Made by a program: the position numbers and the translations under genes. From Sulfurirhabdus autotrophica (lineage in GTDB: Bacteria; Pseudomonadota; Gammaproteobacteria; Burkholderiales; SMCO01), in NCBI RefSeq assembly GCF_004346685.1, contig NZ_SMCO01000001.1:1-64000 (forward strand): a DNA stretch of 64,000 nt, in the 5' to 3' direction. This document shows, piece by piece, positions 28,974-38,891 of the stretch. Every line of letters begins with the position of its first letter. Positions within the stretch are counted from its first letter, which is position 1. A model generated the notes under the pieces. The model saw nothing but the letters and a program-made list of their open reading frames with translations. It searched no databases and was not told the DNA's origin.

Positions 28974-30821
28974 TTAATCTGGTTGAATCTCAATCAATGC
29001 CTCGTCAGGCGTCACTGAGTCCCCTTTTTTAACATACACAGCGATGATTGTGCCGCTTGCTGGAGCTTGCACTTCATTTTCCATTTTCATGGCTTCAATT
29101 ACAAGTACAGGATCGCCAGCTTTCACTTGTTGGCCTGCCTTAACCAGAACATCCACGATGGTTCCAGGCATGGCGGTCTTAACATGTCCTGCGTGTGTAG
29201 GCCTTGGGCGCTTGCCGGGGGCAGTTGGACTGTCAGCGGCTTTGGTTCTTGCTCCGGTGCCACTTCCACCCGCAACTTCAATTTCGCTAATGGTTTCAAT
29301 CACGACTTCTTCTGTTACGCCGTCAACTGAAACGTAAAAGGGTCGCTGCTCTTCACCATGATGACCACTTCCGGTCAGCTTAATGTGATAGGTCTCACCA
29401 TGGAGTGTGATATGGAATTCATTAGGCGCATAGCGTGGTCCGGTGCTTTCTTTAGCCTCTTTCGGTAAAATAACTTCTGGTTTGAGTGATCCGGCAGCTC
29501 GTTCTTGCAGGAAAGTCCGGCCAATATCCGGAAACATGGCATAGGTCAGGGTATCTTCATCGGTTTTGGCCAAGCCTTCAATTTCACCGCGCAACTTGTC
29601 CAATTCGTCTTCCAGCAAATCTGCGGGGCGACATGTAATCACTTCCTGATTACCGACTGCCATGATACGCACTTGGGAGTTAACAACGCCTGGCGCTTTG
29701 CCATAACGGCCCAGTAAATAATGTTTTACTTCAGTTGTAATGGATTTGTAACGTTCACCAGTCAGGACGTTCAACACAGCTTGCGTACCCACAATCTGTG
29801 AGGTGGGTGTAACAAGGGGAGGGAACCCCAGATCTTCCCTGACCCGTGGAATTTCAGCCAGCACTTCATCCATGCGATTAAGCGCGCCTTGTTCCTTGAG
29901 CTGGTTGGAAAGGTTAGAGATCATCCCGCCAGGTACCTGATTTACCAGAACGCGCGTATCAGAGCCGGTAAATTCACTTTCGAATTGCCAGTATTTTTTG
30001 CGAACTTCGCTGAAGTAGGCACCGATTTCCTGTATTGCGATCAGATCCAAACCAGTGTCGTAATCAGTTCCCTGAAGCGCTGCGACAATGCTCTCGGTCG
30101 ATGAATGACTAGCGCCATCAGAGAAAGAGGAATTGCACGTATCCAGAATAGTCGCGCCATTTTCGATGGCTTTCAGAAAGCTCATGCTGGATAAACCCGA
30201 GGTGGCATGGCTGTGCATATGTATCGGAATGCTGGTGGCTGACTTGATGGATTTTACCAGTTCACCGGTTGTATATGGGGTGAGCAAACCAGCCATGTCT
30301 TTAATTGCAATGCTATCGCAGCCCATTGATTCAAGCTCTTTGGCAAGTGCTACAAAGTGAGGGATATCATGCACCGGGCTAGTAGTATAGGAAATTGTTC
30401 CTTCGGCGTGCTTCCCAGCGGTTTTGGTCGCTTCTACTGAAACACGTAAATTGCGCAAGTCATTCATGGCATCAAAAATGCGGAATACATCAACACCATT
30501 GTCAGCCGATTTCTGTACAAAGGCTCGTACAACATCATCTGAATAATGGCGATATCCAAGCAGGTTCTGACCACGCAAAAGCATTTGAATGCGGGTGTTA
30601 GGTAGCGCTTTACGCAACTTTCTCAAGCGCTCCCAGGGATCTTCCTTTAGAAAACGAACACAGGTGTCAAAGGTTGCACCTCCCCAGGCTTCCAATGACC
30701 AGAAACCCACGCTGTCGAGCTTTGCGCAAATTGGCAGCATATCGTCAGTTCGCATGCGGGTTGCAATCAGGGACTGGTGCCCATCACGTAAAACCAATTC
30801 AGTAATAAAAACTTTTGCCAT
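28974..30821 (-). CDS. pycB: Pyruvate carboxylase subunit B / oxaloacetate decarboxylase alpha type
   Basis: A 615-aa protein with an HMGL-like carboxyltransferase domain at the N-terminus (VFITELVLRDGHQSLIATRMRT; HMHSHATSGLSSM with metal-binding His) and a PYC-OADA central part. The C-terminal biotinyl domain has the biotin lysine in EAMKMENEV. The frame opens at a TTG (30833), but the ATG at 30821 preceded by TTTAGG is the likely start. With pycA just upstream it should carboxylate pyruvate to oxaloacetate, refilling the TCA cycle. No oadB or oadG membrane subunits are nearby, which argues against a sodium-pump decarboxylase. Confidence 0.9.
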   Translation of the reverse strand: MAKVFITELVLRDGHQSLIATRMRTDDMLPICAKLDSVGFWSLEAWGGATFDTCVRFLKEDPWERLRKLRKALPNTRIQMLLRGQNLLGYRHYSDDVVRAFVQKSADNGVDVFRIFDAMNDLRNLRVSVEATKTAGKHAEGTISYTTSPVHDIPHFVALAKELESMGCDSIAIKDMAGLLTPYTTGELVKSIKSATSIPIHMHSHATSGLSSMSFLKAIENGATILDTCNSSFSDGASHSSTESIVAALQGTDYDTGLDLIAIQEIGAYFSEVRKKYWQFESEFTGSDTRVLVNQVPGGMISNLSNQLKEQGALNRMDEVLAEIPRVREDLGFPPLVTPTSQIVGTQAVLNVLTGERYKSITTEVKHYLLGRYGKAPGVVNSQVRIMAVGNQEVITCRPADLLEDELDKLRGEIEGLAKTDEDTLTYAMFPDIGRTFLQERAAGSLKPEVILPKEAKESTGPRYAPNEFHITLHGETYHIKLTGSGHHGEEQRPFYVSVDGVTEEVVIETISEIEVAGGSGTGARTKAADSPTAPGKRPRPTHAGHVKTAMPGTIVDVLVKAGQQVKAGDPVLVIEAMKMENEVQAPASGTIIAVYVKKGDSVTPDEALIEIQPD

Positions 30822-30871
30822 GCCTAAATCCAATGTTTAAATATTTGACTATTAATGCTGGACATTAATAC

Positions 30872-32290
30872 TTACATTCCCTCACTGGCTGCAATCGCTG
30901 CCGCAATGGCGGCTGCCAGTTGTTCCGGGGGGCGTGGGACAGAATAGTTTATCAGGTCTGGATGGGTTTCCACAAAACTGGTATCAAACTTACCTGACCG
31001 AAACTCAGGGTCTTTCAGAATTTCCTGATAATAAGGAATGGTGGTCTTGACGCCATACACCGCCATATCATCCAATGCGCGCCGTCCACGTTCTATCGCT
31101 CCAGGCCATGTCAGGTTCCATACGGTCAGTTTTGCACACATGGAATCATAATAGGGTGGAATGACGTAGCCAGTATAAATGGCAGCGTCAGTCCTGATGC
31201 CTGGACCTCCTGGTGCATAGTAGCGCGTTATCCGGCCAAAACTGGGTAAGAATTCGTTTTTTGGGTCCTCGGCATTAATCCTGAATTCCATGGCAAAACC
31301 ACGATAACTCACTTCAGACTGCTTATATTGTAGTGGCAGCCCGCTGGCAATCCGTATTTGCTCCTGAACAATATCTACCCCGGTAATGGTTTCGGTGACG
31401 GTGTGTTCAACCTGCAAGCGTGTGTTCATTTCCATGAAGTAAAACTGATTGTCGGAATCCAGCAAAAACTCAATAGTCCCGGCATTGACGTATTTGACAG
31501 CCTTGGCAGCCTGAACTGCCAGACCACCGATATATTGGCGCTGTGCTTCAGTAAGTTGCGGTGAGGGAGCGATTTCAATCAGCTTCTGGTTGCGGCGCTG
31601 GATAGAGCAGTCACGTTCATAGAGATGTATGACGTTACCTTGATTGTCGCCTAGAATCTGCACCTCAATATGACGTGGATTAACAACGCATTTTTCCAAG
31701 AACACTTCTGGCTTGCCAAAAGCTTTTCCCGCTTCTGAAACAACCCGATCATAGTTCTTGGTTAATTCTTCTTCATTATTGCAACGGCGAATTCCGCGGC
31801 CACCACCACCATTAGTCGCTTTTAGCATGACCGGATAGCCAGTGGTTTTAGCCAGCTTCCTCGCTTCTTCAACATTTTCCAAATTATGGTCGCTACCAGG
31901 GATAACCGGAATGCCAGCCTTGATCATGGCCTGTCGAGCCTGAATTTTGTCGCCCATTTGATGAATAACTTTGGCAGGCGGGCCAATAAATTTAATCCCT
32001 CTTCTAGCGCAAATTTCAGCGAGCGTAGGATTTTCAGATAGAAAACCATAGCCTGGATGCAGTGCATCACAACCACTTGCCACAGCAAGATTGACTATAT
32101 TGTGAGCGTTCAAATAGCCCAGAACCGGATCAGAACCGATATTGTAGGCGCCATCAGCTTTCTTTACATGCAGTGCGTGTCGGTCAGCATCGGTATAAAT
32201 AGCTACCGATTTTATCCCTAACTCGGAACAGGCGCGTACAATACGTACTGCGATCTCTCCGCGGTTGGCAATGAGGATTTTCTTTATCAC
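30872..32290 (-). CDS. pycA: Pyruvate carboxylase subunit A (biotin carboxylase)
   Basis: A 472-aa ATP-grasp biotin carboxylase. The N-terminus is KILIANRGEIAVRIVRA, the ATP-binding Gly-rich loop is KATNGGGGRGIRR, and the active site is EMNTRLQVEHTVTE. The C-terminal biotin-carboxylase domain is present. It could in principle be AccC, but its pairing with the carboxyltransferase-biotinyl gene, 50 nt downstream, indicates a two-subunit pyruvate carboxylase. The divergent yceD start is 53 nt away, so both promoters share this gap. Confidence 0.9.
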   Translation of the reverse strand: MIKKILIANRGEIAVRIVRACSELGIKSVAIYTDADRHALHVKKADGAYNIGSDPVLGYLNAHNIVNLAVASGCDALHPGYGFLSENPTLAEICARRGIKFIGPPAKVIHQMGDKIQARQAMIKAGIPVIPGSDHNLENVEEARKLAKTTGYPVMLKATNGGGGRGIRRCNNEEELTKNYDRVVSEAGKAFGKPEVFLEKCVVNPRHIEVQILGDNQGNVIHLYERDCSIQRRNQKLIEIAPSPQLTEAQRQYIGGLAVQAAKAVKYVNAGTIEFLLDSDNQFYFMEMNTRLQVEHTVTETITGVDIVQEQIRIASGLPLQYKQSEVSYRGFAMEFRINAEDPKNEFLPSFGRITRYYAPGGPGIRTDAAIYTGYVIPPYYDSMCAKLTVWNLTWPGAIERGRRALDDMAVYGVKTTIPYYQEILKDPEFRSGKFDTSFVETHPDLINYSVPRPPEQLAAAIAAAIAASEGM

Positions 32291-32342
32291 TCTTAATCCT
32301 TTTTTTGACAGCCAAAGCTAAAAATTATATCATGCGCGCCTT

Positions 32343-32855
32343 ATGTCTGAACAGATTGTTATAGATAGTCTGGAGTTTGCACGCAACAAGCAAGTGTTGC
32401 ATGGTAAAATCACGGTTGCTAGCCTGCCAAGGTTGCAAGACGTGGTGTTTTCCAGTGACGGAGTGCTTGAGTATGAACTCTCTGGACGAATGGATCAGTA
32501 TGGTAAGCTATCGTTGCATTGTGAGGTAAAAGGCACTTTGCAGCTTAGCTGCCAGCGCTGTCTGGGGGCTTTTGCTTATCCGGTTGGTGTGAAATCTGAT
32601 CTCATCTTGATAAAAGATGAAATGGCGTTAGCCGAAGTTGACGAAGAGGAAGTTGAAGATATCGACGTTGTTTTGGCTGACCCGCAATTAGATGTATTGT
32701 CGTTGATTGAAGAAGAAATTTTGCTGGATTTGCCGATGGCTCCCGTGCATCCCATTGCCGAGTGTAATGTGAAAGATGCCGGACAAGAGGGTTCCCGGCA
32801 AGGTAAGGCATTTGAAGCGCTGGCTGTATTAAAAGCGCAAAACCCGAAAAAGTAA
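32343..32855 (+). CDS. yceD: YceD family (DUF177) 23S rRNA accumulation protein
   Basis: A 170-aa protein with the DUF177 core, including LQLSCQRCLGAFAYPV where a Cys pair sits and a C-terminal DPQLDVLSLIEEEILLDLPMAPVHP. In E. coli it affects 23S rRNA levels; the biochemical role is not settled. It stands directly upstream of rpmF in the standard yceD-rpmF-plsX order. Confidence 0.92.
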   Translation: MSEQIVIDSLEFARNKQVLHGKITVASLPRLQDVVFSSDGVLEYELSGRMDQYGKLSLHCEVKGTLQLSCQRCLGAFAYPVGVKSDLILIKDEMALAEVDEEEVEDIDVVLADPQLDVLSLIEEEILLDLPMAPVHPIAECNVKDAGQEGSRQGKAFEALAVLKAQNPKK

Positions 32856-32864
32856 GGAGTTATC

Positions 32865-33044
32865 ATGGCAGTTCAACAAAACAAAAAGTCACCATCCAAA
32901 CGTGGTATGCATCGCGCTCATGATTTTCTGACTAACCCGCCATTGGCTGTTGAGCCAACGACCGGTGAAGCTCATCTGCGTCACCACATCAGCCCGAACG
33001 GCTATTATCGTGGTCGTAAAGTTACCCGCGCCAAGGGCGAGTAA
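32865..33044 (+). CDS. rpmF: Ribosomal protein bL32
   Basis: A 59-aa ORF starting ATG at 32865 with AAGGAG 8 nt upstream. The protein [20 protein letters not shown] ... [12 protein letters not shown] is bL32 of the zinc-free type, with no Cys. It is a component of the 50S subunit. It starts 9 nt after the yceD stop. Confidence 0.98.
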   Translation: MAVQQNKKSPSKRGMHRAHDFLTNPPLAVEPTTGEAHLRHHISPNGYYRGRKVTRAKGE

Positions 33045-33301
33045 TATTCGCGCAATCCATTTAAGTGATTGCCGCTAAAAATCAGACTGGATATTTTGTA
33101 AATTGATGCGCGTTCTTGCTGGTTTATTGATTGATATGAAACATTTTGCTCAGATGCCCGTATGAATAGTTACGGCCTTCCTTTAAGAAATTTTCGTAAT
33201 AATCAAAGGGAGTTTGCGGAAATGGGCAATTTTTTGCCTGTTTCGCTTAGCTCTGTACAGGCAACATGCAAGTTTATGAAATATCCGGGTTAGATTGCTA
33301 T

Positions 33302-34318
33302 ATGGATATAACTGTAGCAATTGACGCCATGGGTGGCGACCATGGGCCTCACGTTACTGTGCCTGCAGCTTTGGCATACTTGCGCCGAAATCCCGAAGTG
33401 AATATCGTTCTGGTTGGGCTGCAGGATGTGATTGAATCGGAATTGCAAGCCCATAAAGCCGCTATTGGTCCACGCTTGCGAATACATGCCGCAAGCGAAG
33501 TGGTGACAATGGATGACCCTCCTGCGCTTGCATTGCGCAATAAAAAAGATTCCTCGATGCGGGTGGCCATTAACCTCGTCAAAAGTGGAGAAGCAAATGC
33601 CTGCGTGAGTGCTGGAAATACTGGCGCTCTAATGGCTATTTCACGCTTTGTTCTAAAAATGCTCCCCAATATTGAAAGGCCTGCCATAGCCAGTATTCTG
33701 CCTACGTTAAATGGCCACACCCATGTGTTAGATTTAGGCGCGAATGTGGATTGCACTCCCAATCATCTGTTGCAATTTGCCATTATGGGCGCGATGCTGG
33801 TTTCAGCAGTGGAGCATAAGCCTTCTCCGACTGTAGGTCTCCTGAATATTGGCGCAGAAGATATCAAAGGTAATGAGGTTGTAAAGCAGACGGCAGAATT
33901 GTTGCGTCGTAGTCATCTTAACTTTTACGGTAACGTAGAAGGTGATGATATCTACAAGGGCACGACAGATGTAGTGGTTTGTGATGGTTTTGTTGGCAAT
34001 GTGGCACTAAAAACTTCTGAAGGGCTGGCTCAGATGATTTCTACCATGCTGAAACAGGAATTTAAACGCAATATTTTCACCAAATTGGCTGGGTTGGTTG
34101 CTTTGCCTGTGCTTAACCGTTTTAAGAGCAGGGTTGATCATCGTCGATATAATGGTGCAAGCTTGTTGGGTTTGCGCGGTATTGTACTCAAAAGCCATGG
34201 ATCGGCAGATACTGTTGCTTTTGAAAATGCGATTGAGCGAGCAGTTGAAGAAGTACGTAATGGTGTATTGCGTCGCATCAGCGAGCAGATGTCTCTTTTA
34301 AGTGAAGGAGCGGCTTGA
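33302..34318 (+). CDS. plsX: Phosphate acyltransferase PlsX
   Basis: Converts acyl-ACP to acyl-phosphate for phospholipid synthesis. The protein starts [16 protein letters not shown] at ATG 33302, with [15 protein letters not shown], the DLGANVDC motif and [17 protein letters not shown]. The frame is open from 33266, but the start at 33302 matches the family. An 8-bp perfect inverted pair, TTGCCTGT (33234-33241) and ACAGGCAA (33257-33264), lies in the leader and may be a regulator or RNA hairpin. Its last base is shared with the fabH start (TGATG). Confidence 0.96.
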   Translation: MDITVAIDAMGGDHGPHVTVPAALAYLRRNPEVNIVLVGLQDVIESELQAHKAAIGPRLRIHAASEVVTMDDPPALALRNKKDSSMRVAINLVKSGEANACVSAGNTGALMAISRFVLKMLPNIERPAIASILPTLNGHTHVLDLGANVDCTPNHLLQFAIMGAMLVSAVEHKPSPTVGLLNIGAEDIKGNEVVKQTAELLRRSHLNFYGNVEGDDIYKGTTDVVVCDGFVGNVALKTSEGLAQMISTMLKQEFKRNIFTKLAGLVALPVLNRFKSRVDHRRYNGASLLGLRGIVLKSHGSADTVAFENAIERAVEEVRNGVLRRISEQMSLLSEGAA

Positions 34319-35274
34319 TGTACTCCCGTATTGTTGGGACTGGCAGTTATTTGCCGAAAAGAATTTTGACGAATCACGATCTGGAACAGATGGTTGAAAC
34401 CACTGATCAATGGATCGTTGACCGTACAGGTATTCGTGAGCGCCATTTGGCTGCAGAAAACGAACTAACCAGTGATTTAGCATTAGAAGCATGCAAGCAG
34501 GCAATTCATGCCGCGGGAATCGATACCCAGGAAATTGATCTCATTATTGTTGCAACGACTACCCCCGATTTGGTCTTCCCAAGTACCGCCTGTATTTTGC
34601 AGTCCAAGCTGGGTATTGAAAACGGTGGCCCCGCTTTTGACGTGCAAGCGGTATGCAGCGGGTTTGTTTACGCGTTATCGATCGCGGATCAATTTTTGCG
34701 GAGTGGTCAAAATAAATGTGCATTGGTGGTGGGTGCAGAAACCCTGTCACGTATTACCGATTGGACTAATCGCACTAATTGCGTGATTTGGGGCGATGGC
34801 GCTGGTGCCGTTGTAATGAAAGCCAGCAAAGAGCCGGGCATCATCTCAACACATATTCATGCTGACGGCAGTTATAAAGATCTTCTGAAAGTTTCGGGTG
34901 GTGTTTCGAGTGGCATGGATGAAAATACATTCATGCAGATGGAAGGTAACGCGGTGTTCAAAGTGGCGGTCAATACACTTGATGCCATTGTGGATGAAAC
35001 TTTAGCGGCAAATAATCTGCAAAAATCCGACATCAATTGGTTGGTTCCACATCAGGCGAATATTCGTATCATTCAGGCTACTGCAAAAAAACTGGGCATG
35101 AGTATGGATAACGTGGTTGTGACAGTTGATCGCCATGGTAATACTTCGGCTGCTTCTATCCCGCTTGCATTGGATGTTGCGGTGCGTGATGGTCGTATCA
35201 AAGCCGGTGAAACTATATTGATGGAAGCATTTGGTGGCGGCTTTACCTGGGGTTCAGTACTGGTAAAGTGGTAA
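34318..35274 (+). CDS. fabH: 3-oxoacyl-ACP synthase III
   Basis: Initiates fatty acid synthesis by condensing acetyl-CoA with malonyl-ACP. The catalytic Cys113 is in [10 protein letters not shown], His is in [10 protein letters not shown], and Asn is in HGNTSAAS. The ATG at 34318 overlaps the plsX stop by one base; the apparent upstream TTG is inside plsX. 318 aa. Confidence 0.96.
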   Translation: MYSRIVGTGSYLPKRILTNHDLEQMVETTDQWIVDRTGIRERHLAAENELTSDLALEACKQAIHAAGIDTQEIDLIIVATTTPDLVFPSTACILQSKLGIENGGPAFDVQAVCSGFVYALSIADQFLRSGQNKCALVVGAETLSRITDWTNRTNCVIWGDGAGAVVMKASKEPGIISTHIHADGSYKDLLKVSGGVSSGMDENTFMQMEGNAVFKVAVNTLDAIVDETLAANNLQKSDINWLVPHQANIRIIQATAKKLGMSMDNVVVTVDRHGNTSAASIPLALDVAVRDGRIKAGETILMEAFGGGFTWGSVLVKW

Positions 35275-35299
35275 CACAAAAAAACGGACAAGAATTAAC

Positions 35300-36238
35300 A
35301 TGAAACTTGCATTTATTTTCCCCGGTCAGGGATCTCAATCTATAGGCATGATGAATGGCTATGAGGCATTTCCTATTGTCCGCGATACTTTTGTTGAAGC
35401 ATCGGATGTGCTCAAGCAGGATTTATGGCAATTGGTGACTCAAGGCTCGGCCGAAGAATTGAATCTAACCGTGAATACGCAACCCGTTATGCTGACAGCG
35501 GGCGTTGCAGTTTATCGAGCCTGGAATGCAGTTGATGGAATGGTTCCGGCTGTCATGGCTGGACATAGTTTGGGTGAATACACAGCACTGGTTGCCTCTG
35601 GTGCTTTGTCACTAGCAGAAGCGTTGCCACTGGTGCGCTATCGCGCACAGTCGATGCAAGAAGCTGTTGCTGAGGGCGTTGGTGGTATGGCCGCCATTCT
35701 TGGCCTGGATGACGATGTGGTGAGGTTAGTTTGCCTTGAAGCAGCAGGAGGGGAGGTGTTGGAAGCCGTTAACTACAACTCTCCTGGGCAGGTTGTTATT
35801 GCAGGCAATAAGGCTGCGGTAGAACGTGGCATGGAACTGGCCAAGGCAAAAGGTGCCAAGCGCGCACTGCCTTTACCTGTTAGCGTCCCGTCTCATTGTG
35901 CATTAATGCAACCAGCAGCAGAAAAGCTTAAGCAGTATTTGTTGAACGTGCAGGTTAAGACGCCTGAAGTACCGGTTCTGCATAATGCAGACGTTATGTC
36001 ATTTAATGATGCCGAGCGGATCAAGGATGCGCTGACCCGGCAGTTATATAGCCCCGTGCGTTGGGTGGAGATAATTCAGGCATTTGCACAGCAAGGTGTA
36101 ACGAATTTAGTTGAATGTGGGCCTGGGAAAGTGTTGGCCGGATTAAATAAGCGAATTGATGGCTCAATGCAAGTGTTCCCCTTAGTGGATGGCGATTCAA
36201 TTAATAGTACAAAACAGGTAATTGCACAATTAAGTTAA
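35300..36238 (+). CDS. fabD: Malonyl-CoA:ACP transacylase
   Basis: A 312-aa acyltransferase. FPGQGSQS is at 7-14, the nucleophile is Ser90 in GHSLGEY, VSVPSHCALM carries the catalytic His, and QLYSPVRW is the usual C-terminal block. It loads malonate on ACP. Standard position between fabH and fabG. Confidence 0.96.
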   Translation: MKLAFIFPGQGSQSIGMMNGYEAFPIVRDTFVEASDVLKQDLWQLVTQGSAEELNLTVNTQPVMLTAGVAVYRAWNAVDGMVPAVMAGHSLGEYTALVASGALSLAEALPLVRYRAQSMQEAVAEGVGGMAAILGLDDDVVRLVCLEAAGGEVLEAVNYNSPGQVVIAGNKAAVERGMELAKAKGAKRALPLPVSVPSHCALMQPAAEKLKQYLLNVQVKTPEVPVLHNADVMSFNDAERIKDALTRQLYSPVRWVEIIQAFAQQGVTNLVECGPGKVLAGLNKRIDGSMQVFPLVDGDSINSTKQVIAQLS

Positions 36239-36304
36239 TTTAAATTATTAAATAAATTCATTTGTTTTAATCGAGTGATTTAAGTAATTTGTGGAGATAA
36301 AGTC

Positions 36305-37045
36305 ATGCTGGAAGGGCAAATTGCACTGATTACTGGCGCGAGTCGCGGCATTGGCCAAGCGATTGCAATGGGGCTTGGTAAGCAGGGCGCAACAATTATT
36401 GGTACGGCAACGAGTCAAAGTGGTGCAGACAATATTACAGCGTATTTGAAAGCGGCTGACATTAAAGGTAAAGGGCTGGCACTGAATGTGACTGATGCGA
36501 GCCAAGTTGAACAGTGCATTGAAACTATTCAGAAAGATTTTGGTGATGTATCTATTCTCGTCAATAACGCTGGTATTACCCGCGATAATCTGTTGATGCG
36601 TATGAAAGACGATGAGTGGGATGACATCATGGATACCAACTTGAAATCGGTGTTTCGTTTAAGTCGAGCCGTATTACGTGCCATGATGAAAGCACGTAGC
36701 GGAAGAATTATAAGTATAGCCTCAGTGGTTGGTGTGATGGGCAATGCAGGGCAGACCAATTATTCTGCAGCCAAGGCCGGCATTATTGGCTTCAGTAAAT
36801 CATTGGCACGTGAAGTGGGTAGTCGCAATATTACGGTGAATTGTGTTGCGCCAGGATTTATTGATACGGATATGACCCGTGCTTTGCCGGAAGCACAGCG
36901 TGATGCTTTAAAAGCGCATATTCCCTTGGGAAAATTGGGGCAGGTTGAAGACATTGCTGCTGCTGTGGTTTTTCTGGCATCTCCCCAGGCAGGTTATGTG
37001 ACAGGTACCACGCTACATGTGAACGGCGGCATGTATATGGATTAA
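36305..37045 (+). CDS. fabG: 3-oxoacyl-ACP reductase
   Basis: A 246-aa SDR. Cofactor motif TGASRGIG (10-17), NNAG (97-100), Ser140, Tyr153-x3-Lys157. NADPH-dependent reduction of 3-oxoacyl-ACP. Starts after a 66-nt AT-rich gap and a GGAGATAA before the ATG. Confidence 0.96.
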   Translation: MLEGQIALITGASRGIGQAIAMGLGKQGATIIGTATSQSGADNITAYLKAADIKGKGLALNVTDASQVEQCIETIQKDFGDVSILVNNAGITRDNLLMRMKDDEWDDIMDTNLKSVFRLSRAVLRAMMKARSGRIISIASVVGVMGNAGQTNYSAAKAGIIGFSKSLAREVGSRNITVNCVAPGFIDTDMTRALPEAQRDALKAHIPLGKLGQVEDIAAAVVFLASPQAGYVTGTTLHVNGGMYMD

Positions 37046-37251
37046 TGTTTTAACTGACTGAAATTGTTGGGTATTATTGATTGCTTGCATACTAAAGCAA
37101 ATGGCGGTCATAATTGAACATTTTTTTATGTGGTTAAATTTGGTAGAATGCCAACGGTTTTAAGTTTTGAAATAAGGTATAACAACAAACGCGGTGTTAC
37201 TGGCTGGTTATTTTGACGCAGTTTTGGCAACCTGTTCTGAACTGAATTTTT

Positions 37252-37274
37252 GTATACCCCATTTTGGGATATAC
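37252..37274. promoter_or_regulatory. Inverted repeat in the acpP leader
   Basis: GTATACCCC and GGGATATAC pair at 8 of 9 positions around ATTTT, 43 nt before the acpP start. It could be a regulator site or leader hairpin. No convincing -35/-10 pair was found in the 270-nt gap after fabG, although acpP is usually strongly expressed from its own promoter. Confidence 0.35.
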
Positions 37275-37316
37275 GCTTTGATAAGTTGCTTTTAGTTTTT
37301 TTGAGAGGGTAAATAG

Positions 37317-37553
37317 ATGGAAAACATCGAACAACGTGTAACGAAAATCGTCGCTGAGCAACTGGGTGTGAATGAAGCGGAAGTTAAAATTGAATCATCT
37401 TTCGTTGATGATTTAGGTGCTGATTCACTGGATACCGTTGAATTGGTCATGGCGTTGGAAGAAGAGTTTGATTGTGAGATTCCTGACGAAGAAGCTGAAA
37501 AAATCACCACTGTCAAACAGGCTGTTGATTACGTAAATGGTCATCAGAAGTAA
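37317..37553 (+). CDS. acpP: Acyl carrier protein
   Basis: A 78-aa acidic helical protein with the 4'-phosphopantetheine serine in [10 protein letters not shown] (Ser37). GAGGGT precedes the ATG. Carries acyl intermediates for the neighbouring fab enzymes. Confidence 0.97.
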   Translation: MENIEQRVTKIVAEQLGVNEAEVKIESSFVDDLGADSLDTVELVMALEEEFDCEIPDEEAEKITTVKQAVDYVNGHQK

Positions 37554-37593
37554 AGCAATTTTTCTTTAAACCTACTTATATTGCGGAGTAATT

Positions 37594-38832
37594 TTGTCTA
37601 GACGCAGAGTAGTTATTACTGGCCTTGGTATTGTGTCTCCTGTAGGCATCGGGGTCAAAGAATCCTGGGCAAATATTCTGGCGGGTAAGTCGGGTATTGA
37701 TCGGATTACTCGTTTTGACACCACGGGATTTAGTTGTCAAATTGCTGGTGAAGTTAAAAACTTTGATGTCGCTCAATACATCAACCCAAAGGATGCCAGA
37801 CGTATGGATATTTTTATCCAATACGGCTTGGCAGCCGCAATTGAAGCGGTTAAAGACTCTGGAATTGAAGCAACGGATGAGAATGCTGAGCGTATCGGTG
37901 TAAATATTGGCTCAGGAATGGGCGGATTGCCGATGATTGAAGATACGCACAGTATTTATCTTGCTGGTGGGCCACGTAAAATTTCTCCATTTTTTGTCCC
38001 AGGAACCATTATCAACATGATTGCAGGTCATCTGTCTATCATTTATGGTTTCAAGGGGCCCAACCTGGCAATGGTAACGGCTTGTTCTACAGCTACCCAT
38101 TGTATTGGAGATTCCGCCCGCCTGATTGAATATGGCGATGTGGATGTGATGGTGGCCGGAGGTTCTGAATCTACTATTACCCCATTGGCAGTTGGCGGGT
38201 TTGGCTCAGCGCGTGCTTTAAGCTCACGCAATGACGATCCCGCTGCAGCAAGCCGTCCTTGGGATACTGAACGAGATGGTTTTGTCATGGGTGAAGGTGC
38301 CGGAATGTTGGTACTGGAAGAATATGAACATGCAAAGGCACGCGGTGCAAAAATCTACGCTGAATTAGTAGGTTTTGGTATGAGTGCGGATGCTTATCAT
38401 ATGACCGCGCCTCGCGAAGACGGTGATGGTGCAGCCCGTTGCATGCGTAATGCGATGAAAAACGCTGGGTTGAATCCTGACCAGGTTGATTATATCAATG
38501 CTCATGGCACATCTACTCCGCTGGGTGATTTAGCTGAAACGATGGCAGTGAAGAAGTACCTTGGGGATCATGCCAAGAAAACCGCTGTTAGCTCAACTAA
38601 ATCTATGACCGGGCATCTGCTGGGCGCCGCTGGTGGCGTTGAAGCTGTTTTTTCAGCTTTAAGTGTGCATGAACAGGTTGCGCCACCTACCATCAATATG
38701 GTTAACCAGGATCCGGCTTGTGATCTTGATTATGTGCCAAATACAGCGCGCCAGATGAAAATTAATGTGGCGTTATCGAATTCTTTCGGGTTCGGTGGTA
38801 CTAACGGTACTTTGGTATTTGCCAAGATTTAA
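37594..38832 (+). CDS. fabF: 3-oxoacyl-ACP synthase II
   Basis: A 412-aa condensing enzyme. Cys164 is in ACSTATH, with the two active-site His in [11 protein letters not shown] and [13 protein letters not shown]. The start is TTG at 37594, 8 nt after GCGGAG, and gives [11 protein letters not shown], the family N-terminus; no ATG lies in a better position. It elongates acyl chains. Confidence 0.96.
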   Translation: MSRRRVVITGLGIVSPVGIGVKESWANILAGKSGIDRITRFDTTGFSCQIAGEVKNFDVAQYINPKDARRMDIFIQYGLAAAIEAVKDSGIEATDENAERIGVNIGSGMGGLPMIEDTHSIYLAGGPRKISPFFVPGTIINMIAGHLSIIYGFKGPNLAMVTACSTATHCIGDSARLIEYGDVDVMVAGGSESTITPLAVGGFGSARALSSRNDDPAAASRPWDTERDGFVMGEGAGMLVLEEYEHAKARGAKIYAELVGFGMSADAYHMTAPREDGDGAARCMRNAMKNAGLNPDQVDYINAHGTSTPLGDLAETMAVKKYLGDHAKKTAVSSTKSMTGHLLGAAGGVEAVFSALSVHEQVAPPTINMVNQDPACDLDYVPNTARQMKINVALSNSFGFGGTNGTLVFAKI

Positions 38833-38841
38833 CGGTCTGTT

Positions 38842-38879
38842 CGCAAAAACGCTGAACAGGTTTTCTCAGGGTTTTTGCG
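38842..38879 (+). promoter_or_regulatory. Hairpin next to the pabB ribosome-binding site
   Basis: CGCAAAAAC (38842-38850) and GTTTTTGCG (38871-38879) are perfectly complementary around a 20-nt loop. The stem ends 2 nt before GAGG (38882-38885), the pabB Shine-Dalgarno. There is no following T-run, so it is not a typical terminator. It may attenuate or protect the fabF-pabB junction. Confidence 0.4.
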
Positions 38880-38891
38880 TCGAGGTCCGCT

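Noticed and set aside
37046-37316. Promoter of acpP with TTGAAC and TAGAAT
   Set aside because: Distance between the boxes is 24 nt, far from the 16-18 nt norm.
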